From Scenedesmus sp. ARA3 (taxonomy: Eukaryota; Chlorophyta; Chlorophyceae; Sphaeropleales; Scenedesmaceae): a stretch of DNA of 64,000 nucleotides. Both the position numbers and the translations under genes were made by a program. The notes below the pieces were generated by a model. The model was given only the letters and a program-made list of their open reading frames with translations. It had not been told where the DNA came from and made no database searches. Within the stretch, counting starts at the first letter, position 1. The number at the start of each line of letters is the position of its first letter. The stretch is from contig RWJK01001312.1 in NCBI GenBank assembly GCA_004335835.1, positions 1 to 64,000 on the forward strand, given 5' to 3'. This document shows, piece after piece, positions 39,267-52,200 of this stretch.

Positions 39267-40291
39267 GGGGGGGTCGAGTTTCAGCTGATACTGACCGCGT
39301 CAGCTTTTTTAGTTTGGAAGTGGGGCAGTAGCGCTGTTGCGATGCTGCCGGCGTCGTGTGCTCGAGTTGCGGACGCTGTGTTTTGCGCTTGCTGTGCGCT
39401 TGTGCTGCTGCTGCAGCAGCGGAGCGGGAAAAGGCAGCGGTGATGAGGGGAGCAGGCCGGACAGAGGCTTGAGAGAGGTTGAGCTTCAACGTATGTGCGT
39501 GATGTGATGCGAAATGGCCCATTTTGGCTAAACAGTTTAGCCGGAGTTGATGCTTTTGGCAGGAATCAAAGACATGTGGCTGTAGCGCATGTGTAGTGCT
39601 GATGGAGGCTATGCCGGTTCGAGGCTAGGATGCACCATCTGCCATTTGTGCTGCTGCTTTCGGCTGCATTGGGTGCGGCCTTTGCCAATGGAGCGTGCAC
39701 GCTAGCCAGGGTCACCAGTGCTGTGTTTGTGGCATGTTCATGCCACCCTGTATCTGATGTACTCTCAGCAGACCACTGGATGTATTGTGTATGTGTTTCC
39801 CTGCATTGTGTTGGAAGGTGGCAAGCAGTGTGTTCCGGCAGCTCATGCCGGCAGTCAGCTGTGGTTGTCTTTGTGCGGTGTCACTGCCGATCAACCACCA
39901 AGTAGTGATGACAGCCCAGCCCGAGACTCTTGCCAAGACACGGCAGTCAAAGTTAACCAATTCAGTTTGATATGATATGTTTCTGCGGTGCTCTGCTGTT
40001 GCACGTGCTTGTCACCCGCACACACCGCACCGGAACTGAAAGCAGCCCGCCACTAGCCGCAGCTGCGCAAGCAGCGCAAAGACATATTCAGTCCAGCCAG
40101 TAATAATTACAATACATGGATAGTATCAGGGGCTTTGATCTTTGTTGCTTGGGTCCAGCTTGGGGTCACACAAACATGAAGCTCAATTGTTTCATTTCGG
40201 CAACTCGCCGCACAATGTGATCAGCATTATAAACAATCATTAATTGCGTACTTAGAAGGACGGAGTGGTTGATTATCCGAAAGTCAGCACG
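39267..40291. other. Intergenic with a possible signal-peptide ORF
   Basis: At 39630 an ATG opens a frame beginning MHHLPFVLLLSAALGAAFA, a good signal peptide, but the rest is not convincing and no following exon was found. It could be a lone first exon of a lost secreted-protein gene. No other gene is seen. Confidence 0.3.
39401..39480 (+). repeat. Copy of the terminal exon tail including stop
   Basis: Downstream of the gene the last 75 or so bases of the coding sequence (AAAAAEREKAAV... to the stop) are repeated, with TGA at 39470 against 39264 in the gene, a step of 206 bases. It lies outside the coding sequence. Confidence 0.8.
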
Positions 40292-42185
40292 ATGAGATGC
40301 ACGACAGGAAGCAGCAGCAAGCAGCTGAGAGCGCTATGGATGCTGCTTATGCTGGCTTGTATGAAGCATACCTATGGATACCCAGCCATCTATGTTGCCC
40401 GCTATCAGAAGAATTGCACAGACCACCCTGCTTCGGCTTTTGGGAAGGTGCATGACTACAGCAGTGCAGTGGACAGGTGAGCGTTGCTGTGCGCGAGCAG
40501 GACAGCTATAAGGAGCCTAAAAGTCAATTGTATGTCACGATCGACGCAGCAGCAGCTACTGCACCACGGAAGCTGCTGTACCAGGATCTGCTGTCACATG
40601 CACTGCAGCCTGCTGCTCTTGATGCCTTGGCTTACACAATTGCATGTTGATCTGTGTGTCTTGGTTGAGATGCACTGCGTGGTTGTTGTGGTAGCGTAAC
40701 AAGCTTAACCACCAGCATTGTCGTATGCTGATGGTGTGTGCAGAACTGTTGCGTTGTCCCTCCAAAACAAGGCCACAGGCAAAGCTGTCAAGCCAGCAAA
40801 CGGCGTCAGCAGCATCTGCTCAGGCGACACATATTTAGTCAAAGTGAGTTGACCAGAACAAGACTGGCTGATCGGCAGGGGATGATGTGCCAGCTGCAGC
40901 AGCTTCGGCACCAAGCAGAGGGCTCAAAGAAAGGCCAGCATGAGTGCAAAGCTGCAGACCCCACAGCTCCCACCTCCTAGCCACAAAACATTGCAGCAGT
41001 ATGATTGGGCAACAGCAACAGCGCAGCAGCAACAGTAACTAGGGCTATTACACACACACTTTGCTGAGTTTCTGGTGTGTGTTGTGTGCTGCAGCTGGCG
41101 TTTGGGGAGCCGTCGCTGCGCAACTACCTGCTCACATCCAGCCATGGCAGCTTCGTGGTCAAGTCAAACGACTGCGATGCATGGTGGTGAGTGTATGTTG
41201 ACAGATGCCAGCTGACCTGATATTAGTCACATAACTGCGATGCATGGTGGTGAGTGCATGGTGAAAGATGCCAGCTGACCTGATATTAGTCACATAACTG
41301 TGATGCATGGCGGGCTCATACAGAGCAGATGACAGCTAGATGGCCGCACTGTGGCAGCAACATGGTTGTGTGTGTGGTCAAGTCAGACGACTGCGATGCA
41401 TGGTGGTGAGTGCTGCAAGCTGAAGTATGTCAGGTGGGTAGGTGCAGCAATAGGTGCAACAATCTTTGCATGTTGTGGTGACAAGTTGACCGCAGGGCAA
41501 GCAGCTCACTGCAGTTACAAACAACCATAACATGATGATGAGATGTGCATGTTGAGATGCCACATGTTGTGACTCTCCCGCCGTTACAGCTTGACTCAGC
41601 TGTTGCGCTTGCAGAAAGCAGCAAAGTACAATTGGCTGCCACAACATCCGCTGAATGATGCTGCGTGTGACTGCTGCTGCAGCGCCAACCGCGTGTGCAG
41701 CTCAGCGCCAACCAAAGAGGGGTCGGCGTTGTTCAGTGTGCCGTGCAGCATAGGTGAGCGAGGTCACCGCATGATACCACCTGTTGGTAATCATATGTTG
41801 GTGATCATCTGTTCGGGATCATTTGTTGGGGTGAGCAGCATTGTGCATGTGCTCCTGGAGTATAGCTGTAGTCCTGCTGCTGCCCTTGTCCCTGATTCAA
41901 AAACATATGTTGTTGCAACAGCAAGCTGTCACCAGACGGCTCCAGCACTGGTTATACGCCAGACCACCAACAAGCATTTGACTCCTGTTCTGTGCATGAT
42001 GACGTGCGATGGCTGCAGCCGGCGGCACCAAGGTGACATTCAAAGTCACAAGCGCAAACGGCAGAATTCCTGCCCTGGGGGCCGAGCTGCGCTCAGCCAG
42101 TCTCACCCTAAAAGTGGACAGCAAGTGCGGCAGATGCAGCAGCGTGGTGGAAGAGAGAGCCAAGACAAGCAGCTTGAGGGGCTAA
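40292..42185 (+). CDS. Small secreted cysteine-containing protein
   Basis: Five exons (40292-40476, 40744-40843, 41095-41186, 41683-41753, 42019-42185) agree in phase and give 204 residues. The N terminus is hydrophobic (LRALWMLLMLACM) after a basic start, consistent with a signal peptide ending before YPAIYVARYQ. Six or more cysteines are spread through the mature part, including SICSGDTY, NDCDAWC and KCGRC. The strand-like pattern GGTKVTFKVTSANG suggests a beta-sandwich, and Reeler-like folds are one possibility, but I cannot name the family. Intron 3 contains repeated copies of the end of exon 3. Confidence 0.65.
41227..41406 (+). repeat. Tail copies of secreted-protein exon 3
   Basis: The exon end CDAW and its donor GGTGAGTG recur at about 41227-41251, 41290-41312 and 41373-41406. 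The last copy begins further upstream in the exon (VVKSDDCDAW). The middle copy has lost its donor. The first two sit in a roughly 64-base tandem unit that includes intron sequence. Confidence 0.85.
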
Positions 42186-42854
42186 TTGAAGCTTGAGCAG
42201 TTGGCTTGAACACAATCGGGGTGGGAGTACTGTGAGTGAGTGCGTAGCAGGCAGCATTTTAAGCAGCACCAGCAGTGGTGCAGCATGGTGAAACACATGT
42301 AGTGGCACCTTGCCGCAGGCAGTCCTGCTGCGGAAGCAGGGTCCTGTTTGTTTACATTCGGCAGCAAACGGCGTAGGAATATTGCACTGTACAGCTGTGT
42401 ACTAGCACAAGCGTGGCTGCATCCCATGCTTGCACAAGTACTGATGTCTCACAGAGCGCATGTTGAGTTGTTGCAGTTGTGATCAGGTGCATGCCCAACG
42501 GGGTGCAAGGGTTGTGAGAGTGCTCTCAGTGCTGTCACAGGATTTAATTGTTGATACCCAACCACCTCCGATTGATTAAATTGGTAGATGGTTAGACGCT
42601 GCGCACTGCACAGCGAAGGGATGAATCGCCGCAATGTGGCTTGGCGCCAAGCCTGCAGCAGCATTGACCGGAAGCTGCCACATACAAACATACAAGCACG
42701 CATTGGTTCAGTTTTCTTATTATACTTTCCAATATCGCTCCATTAAGCGATCGTGGCACTGCATATTGAGGCTGTACGCGTGTAAGCTCCTGCACTACTC
42801 CGGAACGTGTCCTGCCTCTTTTCACCCGGTTGAATTGATTGCTACCCGCCCACA
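42186..42854. other. Intergenic, no recognised gene
   Basis: Nothing recognisable. The upstream part is the 3' flank of the secreted-protein gene. Confidence 0.35.
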
Positions 42855-43126
42855 ATGTTGAGCATCGCAAACAAAACTCGTTGTTTGCAGCTGCGGAGTA
42901 CTCAGCCCTCGCTCAAGGTCAGCTTGATTGGAGCTTCAGCAGCAGCATGTCATCGAAACTTGTTGCTGTTGCTATCACAGTAGTGTAGCACGTTGACCCC
43001 AGGGACCTTTGACACAAAGTAATGCAATTCAGCTTTTATGCCTTCCTAACAGAGCAGGTGTCAGCATGCAGTACCACCAGGCAGTGTTGCAGCATTCAAA
43101 TGCAGTGCATGTGATGCGCAGCACAC

Positions 43127-43273
43127 CTGGCAGAAGCTTTCCATGAACTCTCCACCTGCATATGCAGGAGTAAAATCAATCTGAATAGTTTCTCCTCCCG
43201 TTACACTTGTGCCACAGGCTGTACCAGCGCTCTTCGTGCATTCTGGCGCGCCCTTCTGCAGCAGCTTCGCAGC
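43127..43273 (-). CDS. Possible antisense exon of a secreted protein
   Basis: On the minus strand an exon-like stretch with a CTGCAG acceptor and CAG/GTGTG donor encodes GAPECTKSAGTACGTSVTGG and then ETIQIDF. It loosely recalls the secreted protein at 40.3-42.2 kb (Cys, then GG, then alternating hydrophobics). It lies immediately before the first exon of the plus-strand gene and no further exons were found, so it may be a relic. Confidence 0.25.
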
Positions 43274-43308
43274 CAGACCACACCGCAGACACGCCATTGC
43301 CCCTGTGC

Positions 43309-45027
43309 AAGCCACCTACAGCAAGCGGCGCCAGGGGCAAGAGCAGGTGGTTGCTTTCCTCGCTGACAATGGCCCAAGCACAGAGTTGCCATCGCTGCTG
43401 CACCATGGTGCACTGGTGGCGGGGCCAGTGCACTTGTACAAGGTAAGCCTCTTAGGTTGGTGATCAATTACCTTGTGCATGCTGCAAATTGCAGCAATGT
43501 CGCAGTTGCATGGGGTAAGATATTGTCACCTTGAAATGACATGTTGCCTACATGCTTGGATCTGCTCCTTGGCTCAAAATTTACGTACTGCGTGCTTCAC
43601 CAAAAGCGGCATTTCGAAGGCTGCTGTCTGCGCTGCAGCTGCAGCTGCCTGTTCCCCAATGCAAAAAGTACTGAAGCATTGAGGCCACCGCGCCTGGTGT
43701 GCTGCCTGTTCTGGCAGTGTCACATCATTGAAGCCATTGTGCCTGGTGTTCGGCTAGGTCTGGTGTTCAATACCAGTTACAAGTGGTCACATCATTGAAG
43801 CCATTGTGCCTGGCATGCTGCCTGGTGTACCGCCTGGTGTGCTGCAGGCGGGCCTCCACATCAACGGCAGCTATGCAGAGGTGTGGCTGCCCAAGGCTGT
43901 CAAGCAGTGGCTGTTCTTTGAGGGAGGGGAGGAGGCACTGGGCGGCTGGTATGCGCTGGCCACAGTGCTCGACGGAGAACACGTGTGCAGTAAGTATTTG
44001 ATCAACGCCATTGCTAGTGCTGCAGAATTTAAGCTTCGTTGAACTGTGTTGCAGCCACTACAGAATATGCAGTAAAAGGTTTGCCATGAGCTGTGCTGGT
44101 GCATCCATCAACCGTTGTACATCCAAAAGCTGTGCATAACTTCTGCAATCACACCTTACATGCACTCCGAGCACTGCTCTATACAGCCTGATCCTTCAAG
44201 TGCGTGTGGACTACCTGCAGGCCAAACATTTCACCCAAAGCGCAAGCACCTGTCTGTATCAGACGCGGTCAGGATTGCGCTGAGCAAAACAGCAGTAGCA
44301 GCTGTGCCAGGTGCAGAGAGGGTGGCACTCAAGGTCTACAGGAGGGAAATCAAGGCAGGCGAATGGCTGACACAACTGGTGGTGAGTCAGCGTTTGTCAT
44401 GCAGCGGCCAACGGTAGCCAGGCCTGTTTGCTGATCACAGCCCAACAGACACACAGACACACAACTGGTGTGGTGTATGTGTTTGTACACCCTGATTGCA
44501 TGTTGGAAAATGAAATCTCTCCCTTTACAACTTGCGTCACACAGTCTTGCAGCAGCTGCATCGCCTGCAAGTTGGAACACTATTGGCCCGCCGCTGCGAC
44601 TCTCGGCTGGCAGCTGCCAAAGCTGCAGCTTGCCAGGCACATCTGCTTGACATTGAACAATCTCGAGCGGCAGCAACACTCACTGAGCTACTGCTGCATC
44701 TACTGCTGCTGGTGCTGCTGCTTGTCTGAGTCGCAGTTGGATCTTACCACTGCCACTGGCAGTGCTGGCAGCAGGCCCCAGCAGCATACAGTCTGAAGGC
44801 TTTCTGTGCAGGAGGTCCGTTATTCAGCTGCATCGGGCTCCTGGCATGCCCTGGAGTGGCACATGATGCACATCCTGAGCGGCAAGCAGGGGTGCGTGGA
44901 CTGGGCAGTGTCTCGCTCGATGCAGCGTGCTATCAGGCGGTGGCACTGCAGCGCGGTTGCCATGTTCAGCAGATCGAGCAACTGCTGGCATAGCCGCAGC
45001 TCTGCCAGTGCTGTCGTAGCTTGTTAG
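43309..45027 (+). CDS. Unrecognised multi-exon protein
   Basis: Four exons join in phase: about 43309-43442 (left edge uncertain), 43848-43989, 44221-44381 and 44812-45027, ending in TAG. Together they encode roughly 220 residues with even composition, unlike the low-complexity shadows nearby. Landmarks are RRQGQEQVVAFLADNG, YAEVWLPKAVKQWLFF, SDAVRIALSK and ALKVYRREIKAGEWL. A possible first exon at 42855-42917 starts MLSIANKTRCLQLR, which would suit an organelle-targeting peptide, but its link is unproven. I do not recognise the family. A 26-base direct repeat lies in the first intron (43719-43744 and 43789-43814). Confidence 0.5.
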
Positions 45028-47206
45028 TACCCTGCTGATATATGGAGCAGTAGCTGTCTGTCACTGTTGTACTGCAATTTGTTGCATGCTGCTGCACTGT
45101 CAGAGGCAGTAGCTGTCAACAACATGGCGTGTGCACCAACTCAAGGGTATGGGTATACACTGACACGATGATAGTGATGTGGCTGGGTGACGAGGAGAAC
45201 CGGGGTTTGGCATTGTGGCCGATGCAGCTGCAGCCGCTGCATGTCGTATGGCAGCGCGCTGTTTGAGGTTGTGTGGTTGGAGCAGTCCTGTTTGGTGTGC
45301 CTTGTTTTGCTGCATTGTGGGTGGGCCTGTGGCTCGACTATGGCGACATGGTGATCACACAGCGTCACTGCGTTTTAAGTGTTGATATCATGAGAGTGAT
45401 GTACAGTGAGCTCACCGGCTGCAGCGTAGTGGTGCATGCCGCCAGTGGTTCATGCTACAGCCGGAAGGTAGCAAACTACAGATTATGGATCACTCTTACG
45501 AGCACATCAGCGCCTATTGCAATGACAATATACTTACGTCAATTGATATAACAAACAGACACTAACACTGTGTTACTTTGTCACTATACGGGTTGACAGC
45601 AGCCACTGGGCGCCTGGGCTGCCACTGTATGGTATGCCAGGTATGCAGGCAGCCTGCTGGCAGGCTTCGTGCAGACACAAAAGTGTGGTGGCGAGTGACA
45701 GCTTTTTGCACAGCATGTGTAATGCTAGCAGGCTGGTCGTCTTGGCACGTTACCAGGTCACCCACAGTACCATGCGCATGCTGCAACTGTCAGCTGCAGT
45801 GCAAGCAAAACATATGTTGAGCGGTCAGGCATACCTCGCCAAGCCAACCATAGCAACCAACTAAGCGCCAACCACATCTGAATGCAACTTGACTCCAACG
45901 CTGTGGAAACTGGCTAGCGCCGCAGCGCGCGCTGCAGGCAAAGCACCACTCAAGGCTTTGGCCACAACATATAACTACGAAGGAGAAGGATACGCTGAAT
46001 CCAGCTGTCAGCAATACTGCTTAGATGCCAGCTTTCTGGCTGATAGCTGCTGAGAGGAAGAGCTGCTGCATTGCCGCAATGGCTGAAAGCTTGCCACGAT
46101 GACTTTATTGGCAGCACTTCCAATGTGAACTTCAATGAAGACAATGACGTATACCGTCTCGGAAAGCCCATCGCCCACGGCATCACACTGTTGACAAGAT
46201 CATGACAATCATCAACAAGCATGCAACCCCCAACTGATAAGAGACCTACGAAACCCCTGGCCAGGTGAGTACCTGGATTTGTGTGTGACAACCAGGCCTG
46301 GCAAATCAAACAAAAAGGGCTGCCAGCATCATTGCTGTCAAGTCCTGCAGGGTGTGCCGTTGCATCATCAAGGCGGCAATGGCACCAAGCGTTGTTGTGG
46401 CAGGCTACAGACTAACACTGCCAGCGACAAAGCCCTCCGCTAGCCGTGCACACACAACCCCATTGCCGAACCATGTGCTGATTGCTGCAGCAGCTGCAAC
46501 AACAATGGCACAATTAGCCAGGCAGGCGGTGATTCTGCATACAAGCAACGTCACAACTGCCTGGCTGCCGATGCAATAATGATGATCAAAAGTCTGCATA
46601 CACTTATGAGTCTAATTAGAAGCCCTTCAAGTGCATCTGCATGAGTACCCCAGACATGCAATTGCCTCTGCAGGAGCACCCCACACATGCATCTGCCGCA
46701 TGTCTTGCGGCAACATGCCCTTCGAGCCTCATACAGACCTGACTTCATAAACACCTGAAAGCACCACACCCTACAGATTTGCAACACAACAGTTGCTGAG
46801 CCCTGGCGGTGGCCACACATTGGCTGCACACGCACCCAAGGGCCAGCAGAAGAAAGTGCAGCTCATGATATCAGCAGGGCCACCTACTGTGCATGCCGTA
46901 CATGTCACTTGTTGAATACAACTCACCAAGACAGAAGCACATTGGCTACTCTGCAGACGCTCAGTGCATGCACCAACCACCACTGGACTGGGTGGCTGTC
47001 ACAGGTGGCCAATGCATCATACTTCAGTTGCTGCCAGACCCTGGTGCAATCCTCAATGCGCATGAGATAATGACAGCAACAAAACCCACTGCCCAGCCGC
47101 AAAGCTGTGCCTGCATCATACTCAACAACCGGCCCATTCCAATCAATCCAGAAGGGCAGACAAGTCAAGCACCATGCTGTGACGTTGCAGCATAATCTGT
47201 TGCATG
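45028..47206. other. No firm gene; broken coding-like pieces
   Basis: Short coding-like peptides appear in different frames on the plus strand. Examples are FIGSTSNVNFNEDNDVYRLG near 46108-46170, continuing GKPIAHGITLLT, and an open frame at 46893-47195. They do not join into a gene and could be the debris of a degraded gene or mobile element. Confidence 0.3.
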
Positions 47207-47218
47207 CTGCGCCACGAT

Positions 47219-47440
47219 TATGTGCTGCAGCCAGCAGCTTGGGCAGCTACAACAGCCACAGGTGCTGCAGCAGCACCTTAGCCGGATGCAACAGCTGCAG
47301 ATGCTGCAGCCAGCAGCTTAGCCAGATGCAACAGCTGCAGATGCTGCAGCCAGCAGCTTAGCCAGATGCAACAGCCACAGTCGCCCTAGCACCTGAGCCG
47401 GATGCAACAGCCAGCAGCTCAGCCAGATGCAACGGCCACG
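47219..47440. repeat. Minisatellite, 40-bp unit
   Basis: Two near-perfect 40-base units (ATGCAACAGCTGCAGATGCT opening) from about 47287, flanked by degraded units on both sides, run up to the stop codon of the LRR-like gene A. The unit is itself built from CAG/TGCA-rich words. Confidence 0.8.
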
Positions 47441-49252
47441 GGTGCTGCTCCAGCAGGTGCAGCAGCTACCTGAGGCTGCACTGTAGCACCAGACCCATTC
47501 ACTGCAGGCCTGGCAGCCGCAGAGGCGTTAGAAACTGCCGCGTTACCAGCTGCTGGAGCTGCGGGTGCCACACCTGGTTGTGCAGGTGTTGCTGCTTTGG
47601 TGTCAGGTGCAATGTTTGCCGCCGCTGCTGCTTCTGCTGCTGCTGCATTGGCTGCTGCTGGCTTGGAAGTGTTGCTGATGATTCCAGCAACACCGTGCAG
47701 CAGCAAATCAAGCGTCATAACGGGAACCGGCACAGCCTTAGTTGTCAGAGCTTGCACCTCAGCTGCTGGAAGCTGAGGGGAGTTCCCTACCACCGTTACA
47801 TTGCCATACACTGCTGTGTTGCCTGTGCCCAGGCCAGACAAGGAAGCTAGCTTCGGGTTGTCCTCAATGTAAACCTCAGAACCCCGGAAAGCTCCAACAC
47901 TGCGGAGGGAGCGGGGCAGGTCTGCTAGGGTTGTCAGTTCTGCATTGCCCCGGATGATCAAGTCCTGGCCGATGCTTTGGAGGTTGCCCAGGCCCTTACG
48001 GTGGCAGCAGCAGCAGCAGCAGTTTGACCATGTTAGGGTTCCACGAGACAATAACAACTTGTCATTCGTGGCCGCTGAGCGCAGTGTCACGTGCTTCCCA
48101 TCAACAAGACAGATATGGTGTGCTGTCTCACCTGCAGGCTGGCCAGCTTAGGGTTCCGTGACACCCAAACAAACTTGTCGTTTGCTGCCGCATATTGGAA
48201 TTGAATTGCTGTTCGTGATCCCGACACATATGCTGTGCTCTTACCTGCAGGCTGGCCAGCTTAGGGTTCCATGACGCAAGCAAACTTGTCATTTACGGCC
48301 GCAAACTGCACTCGAGTTGCTGTTCGTGATCCTGACACATATGATGTGCTCTCTCACCTGCAGGCTGGCCAGCTTTGGGATCCATGACACACAAACAACC
48401 TTGTCATTTGCTGGCGCAATCTGAAATCGAGTTGCTGTTTGTGATTCTGACACATATGCTGTGCTCTCACCTGCAGGCTGGCCAGCTTGGGGTTCCATGA
48501 CACTGACAGCAACGTGCCAACACTACGCAGGTTGTCTGCAGGCAGCAGGCAGCAGCAGAAACGCAAAATATCAGCTGCAGCAGTAGCAGCAGCAGATGGG
48601 CAAGTACTGACAGCAGTGTGCCAACACTGCACAGATTCCCTCAAACAACAGCAGCAGCATTCCATCCTAGCACTCTCCTACATTCCGTGATGTTTGCTGG
48701 CAACCACTCACCCAGCCCTGCCAGTGTTGTCAGCGCTGCATTTGCCCCAACCACCAAGTTGAGCCCCACGTGCTGCAGCCCTTTCCCATGCAGCATGCAG
48801 CGCTAATAAGCCTGGCATAACAACTAACTTAGGCCTGTCAGTGATGTCGGCGCTGCATTCGCCCCAACCGCAAGTTGAGCCCCACCTCCTGCCATAGCTC
48901 ATTACTGCTGCTCTGTGTCAACCACCACTGGCCACAACTCACCTAGGCCTGTCAGTGTTGTCAGGCCTGCATTTGCCCCAACCACCGTGTTGAGCCCCAC
49001 CCTCCTGTTCAACCCTGCCCATACAGCATGCATTGCCAGCCACTCACCTAGGCCTGTCAGTGTTGTCAGTGCTGCATTCGCCCCAACCACCAAGTTCAGC
49101 CCCACTTGCTGCAGGCCTGCCATGCCCCTCAGGTCAGGCAGGGCGGGCAGCAGGTACAGCTGCAGGTCGCCAGGGACACCAGTGAGGCGGGAGAAGCCGT
49201 CAAGGTCCTGCAGAGCCGGCAGATCGTTGAGCACCAGGCCAATGCCTGCAGG

Positions 49253-49283
<31 letters not shown>

Positions 49284-52200
49284 CGTTTAAGTGATATGGG
49301 TCGCAGCAGCGCAGGGAACAAACTGAAATGATGCATAGCCATCCAGGTCCTGGAGATCTGGCAGGTCATTTAGCACCAGGCCAATGCCTGCAGGGGGAGC
49401 AGCAGCAGCGGCGGCATCCAGCAACAGCAGCAGCAGCAGCAGCAGCAGCACGTTAAGAGTGATTTTGGTCGACGGTATTTGCAGGAAACAAGCTGAAATG
49501 ATGTACAGAAGTCCAGGTACTGAAAGGCTGGCAGGTCGTTCAGCACGAGGCCAATGCCTGCAGGGGCAGCAGCAGCAGCAGCCAGCATCCAGCAGCCAGC
49601 AGCAACAGATGTTGTGATTTGGTCGGCAACAATTGCAGGACACCAGTGAGGCAGGAGAAGCCGTCAAGGTCCTGCAGAGCCGGCAGATCATTGAGCACCA
49701 GGCCGATGCCTGCAGCAGCAGCAGCAGTAGCAGCAGCATCAGCATCAGCAGCATCATCATCATCAGCAGCAGCAGCAGCAAGCAGCAACAGATGTTAGGG
49801 ATTAAGTCGGCAAAAATTGCAGGACGCAAGCTGCAGGTTTTGCACAGCAATCGAGGCCGTGAAGAGCCGGCAGATCGTTCAGCACCAGGCCGATGCCTGC
49901 AGGGTAGTAGGCAGTAGCAGCCAGCAGCAACAGATGTGTGTGATTTGGGTCGCAGGCAACACCCTAAAATGATGCACAGCCGTCCAGGTCCTGCGTATTT
50001 GGCAGGTCATTGAGCACCAGGCCGATGCCCGCAACACAATGCACTTGAGTGATTGGCAGCTGCAGGTTGTGCAAAGCTGTCCAGGTCCTGAAGAGCTGGC
50101 AGGTCGTTGATGGCAGTGCTGCAGCCTGTGCAGCGCCAGGTTGATGCCTGAAAGGGTGGCACGAAGTCACATCACACGTTGCTGCTTGCATGCAGCCGTT
50201 GCACTCACCCACTGATCAAAGGCAAACTTTCTCTTTAGCCCAAAGAAAATCCTGCCTGATGCTGCACTGTGGCGAAGTGTGAAACGCTGCTTGCTGCTGG
50301 CCCTGTTGTCAAGAGTCCACTCACCGATTGACGTGAAGTTGGTCAGCGCGCGTGTGCTGGCCAGGCGGGGGCAGCCGTAGACTAGGATCTCCCCGTTTGT
50401 TGACACCAGGCTGCCTAGGCCATTGAGGCTTGTTATGCCATCCAGATTGCGCAGAATGATGTCCCCATCAATGGCTTGAACCGCCTGTACCAAGTTGCAG
50501 AAAGGCGGAATATGCGGTGAAGTTGTGTCACCTGCGGAGGAATGCGTGCATTACAGTGATGAAAAGGTGCCACCTCTCTTCCCTGCACATTCCGCAATAG
50601 TTTCTGCAAACCCTGATTGACTACAGCGGCTTGCAGGACTGCCAGCGGCTTGCAGGACTGCCAGCGGCTTGCAGGACTGTCAGCGGCTTGCAGGACTGTC
50701 AGCGGCTTGCAGGACAGTCAGCTGACACTGCTGTTGCGTGTCATCACAGTTGATAATGTCGGGCAATACAGTCAGCTGTGAGCAGCACCTGCAGCCCACT
50801 CAGGTCCGTCATAAGTGGATTTGCATCCACCATCACCCATCTGGCATAAGTGGGCTGAGTCCACAGGGGCTTGCAGATCTACTAGCTACAATTGCAGTGC
50901 AACTGTAAGCAGTCTAGTCCCTGTTGCTCGACAAAGACAGCAGCTGCCGTGAGCCGCACCTGCAGCCCACTCAGGTCGGTCACAAGTGGTGTAACCTAAG
51001 TGGTCTCCATGGTCAACATGCAGTCAACACCTGGTCAACATATGGTCAACGTATGGTCAACGTACTAGTTACCAGTACGGCACACACCTGCAGCCCACTC
51101 AGATCCGCCATAAGTGGATTAGCATCAATCCACAGCTTGCCATACATCTGGGTCACCCCCTGCAGTCCTGCCAGGCTGGCCAGGGCAGGGTTGTCCCAGA
51201 CCACCAGGTCACCCTGCAGCACTGTGAGCTTGGACAAGGCGGCAATGCTCTGCAACCGTGTGTGCGCGAGGTTGAGGCCACCCACTTGCTGCAGTTGGAT
51301 AGAAGGACAGGTGCAAAGCAGTGGCACAGTGTGAGGTAGCAGCGCCAGCAGCAGCTATGAGCAAGCATGCTCGTAGCCCACTGTAAGGAGAGGATGCGTT
51401 TCACTGCTGCTGATGGCGTGTGCACGGTGTGCGCGAGTCAGGCAAGCAGCTGCTGCGCATGCCCAATGCACAGCTAGCAGCAACCAGCATTTGCCAGCGC
51501 GCCTTCTTTGCAAGTCACCTTTTCTGCCTACCTGAAGGTTCTCCAGCCCCGCCAGACTGGTCAAGCTCGCATTCGCGCGACCGTAGATATACAGCGGCCC
51601 CACCTGCTGCCTGCCCCACCTGCACTGCCTGCCCCAACTGCTGCCTGCCTCACCTGCAGGTTCTCCAGCCCCGCCAGGCTTGTGAGGGATGCATTTGCGC
51701 GCCCGTAGATGTACAGCGGCCCCACAATGCTGCGCACGCGAGACAGCGCCGACAGATCTGGCAGCGTTCCATCATCAATGATGGCCAGGCCGCCCCGCAC
51801 TGTGGCAAGCTTGCGGATGCATGAGGCTGGGTCGGAGAGGGAGACAAAGTCAACCTTGGCTGGCTCCAGAACGACCTTGAAGTTCAGGTTGTTGACAACC
51901 TGCGGGTTCAAAGTTCAGATAAGAAAGTATAATTGAATGCGGGTCCTGGCACCATCCTTGATGGTAGGAGCCACAACAAGTTGAGCACACATGTATTGCG
52001 TGAGTGCTGAATTAGGTGGCAGATCTAAAGGGAAACCAAGTCAAAGAGGCCAATGTTTGCAAAGCAACCGAGCCAAGGAGGCCAATGGCTGCAGAGGAAC
52101 GGCTGCATGCCATGCATGGTGCTGACACACTGTCAGCAGGGTGTGCCGCATGCGACCTGACTCGCTGTGCACCACCAGTCAGCACATATGTTGTGGCAAG

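Noticed and set aside
47499..47850. Extra open frames within the last exon of LRR-A
   Set aside because: They are out-of-frame shadows of the Ala/Pro-rich tail.
50626..50723. CRISPR-like array
   Set aside because: The 19-base units are directly adjacent with no spacers and lie in a eukaryotic intron, so it is a minisatellite.
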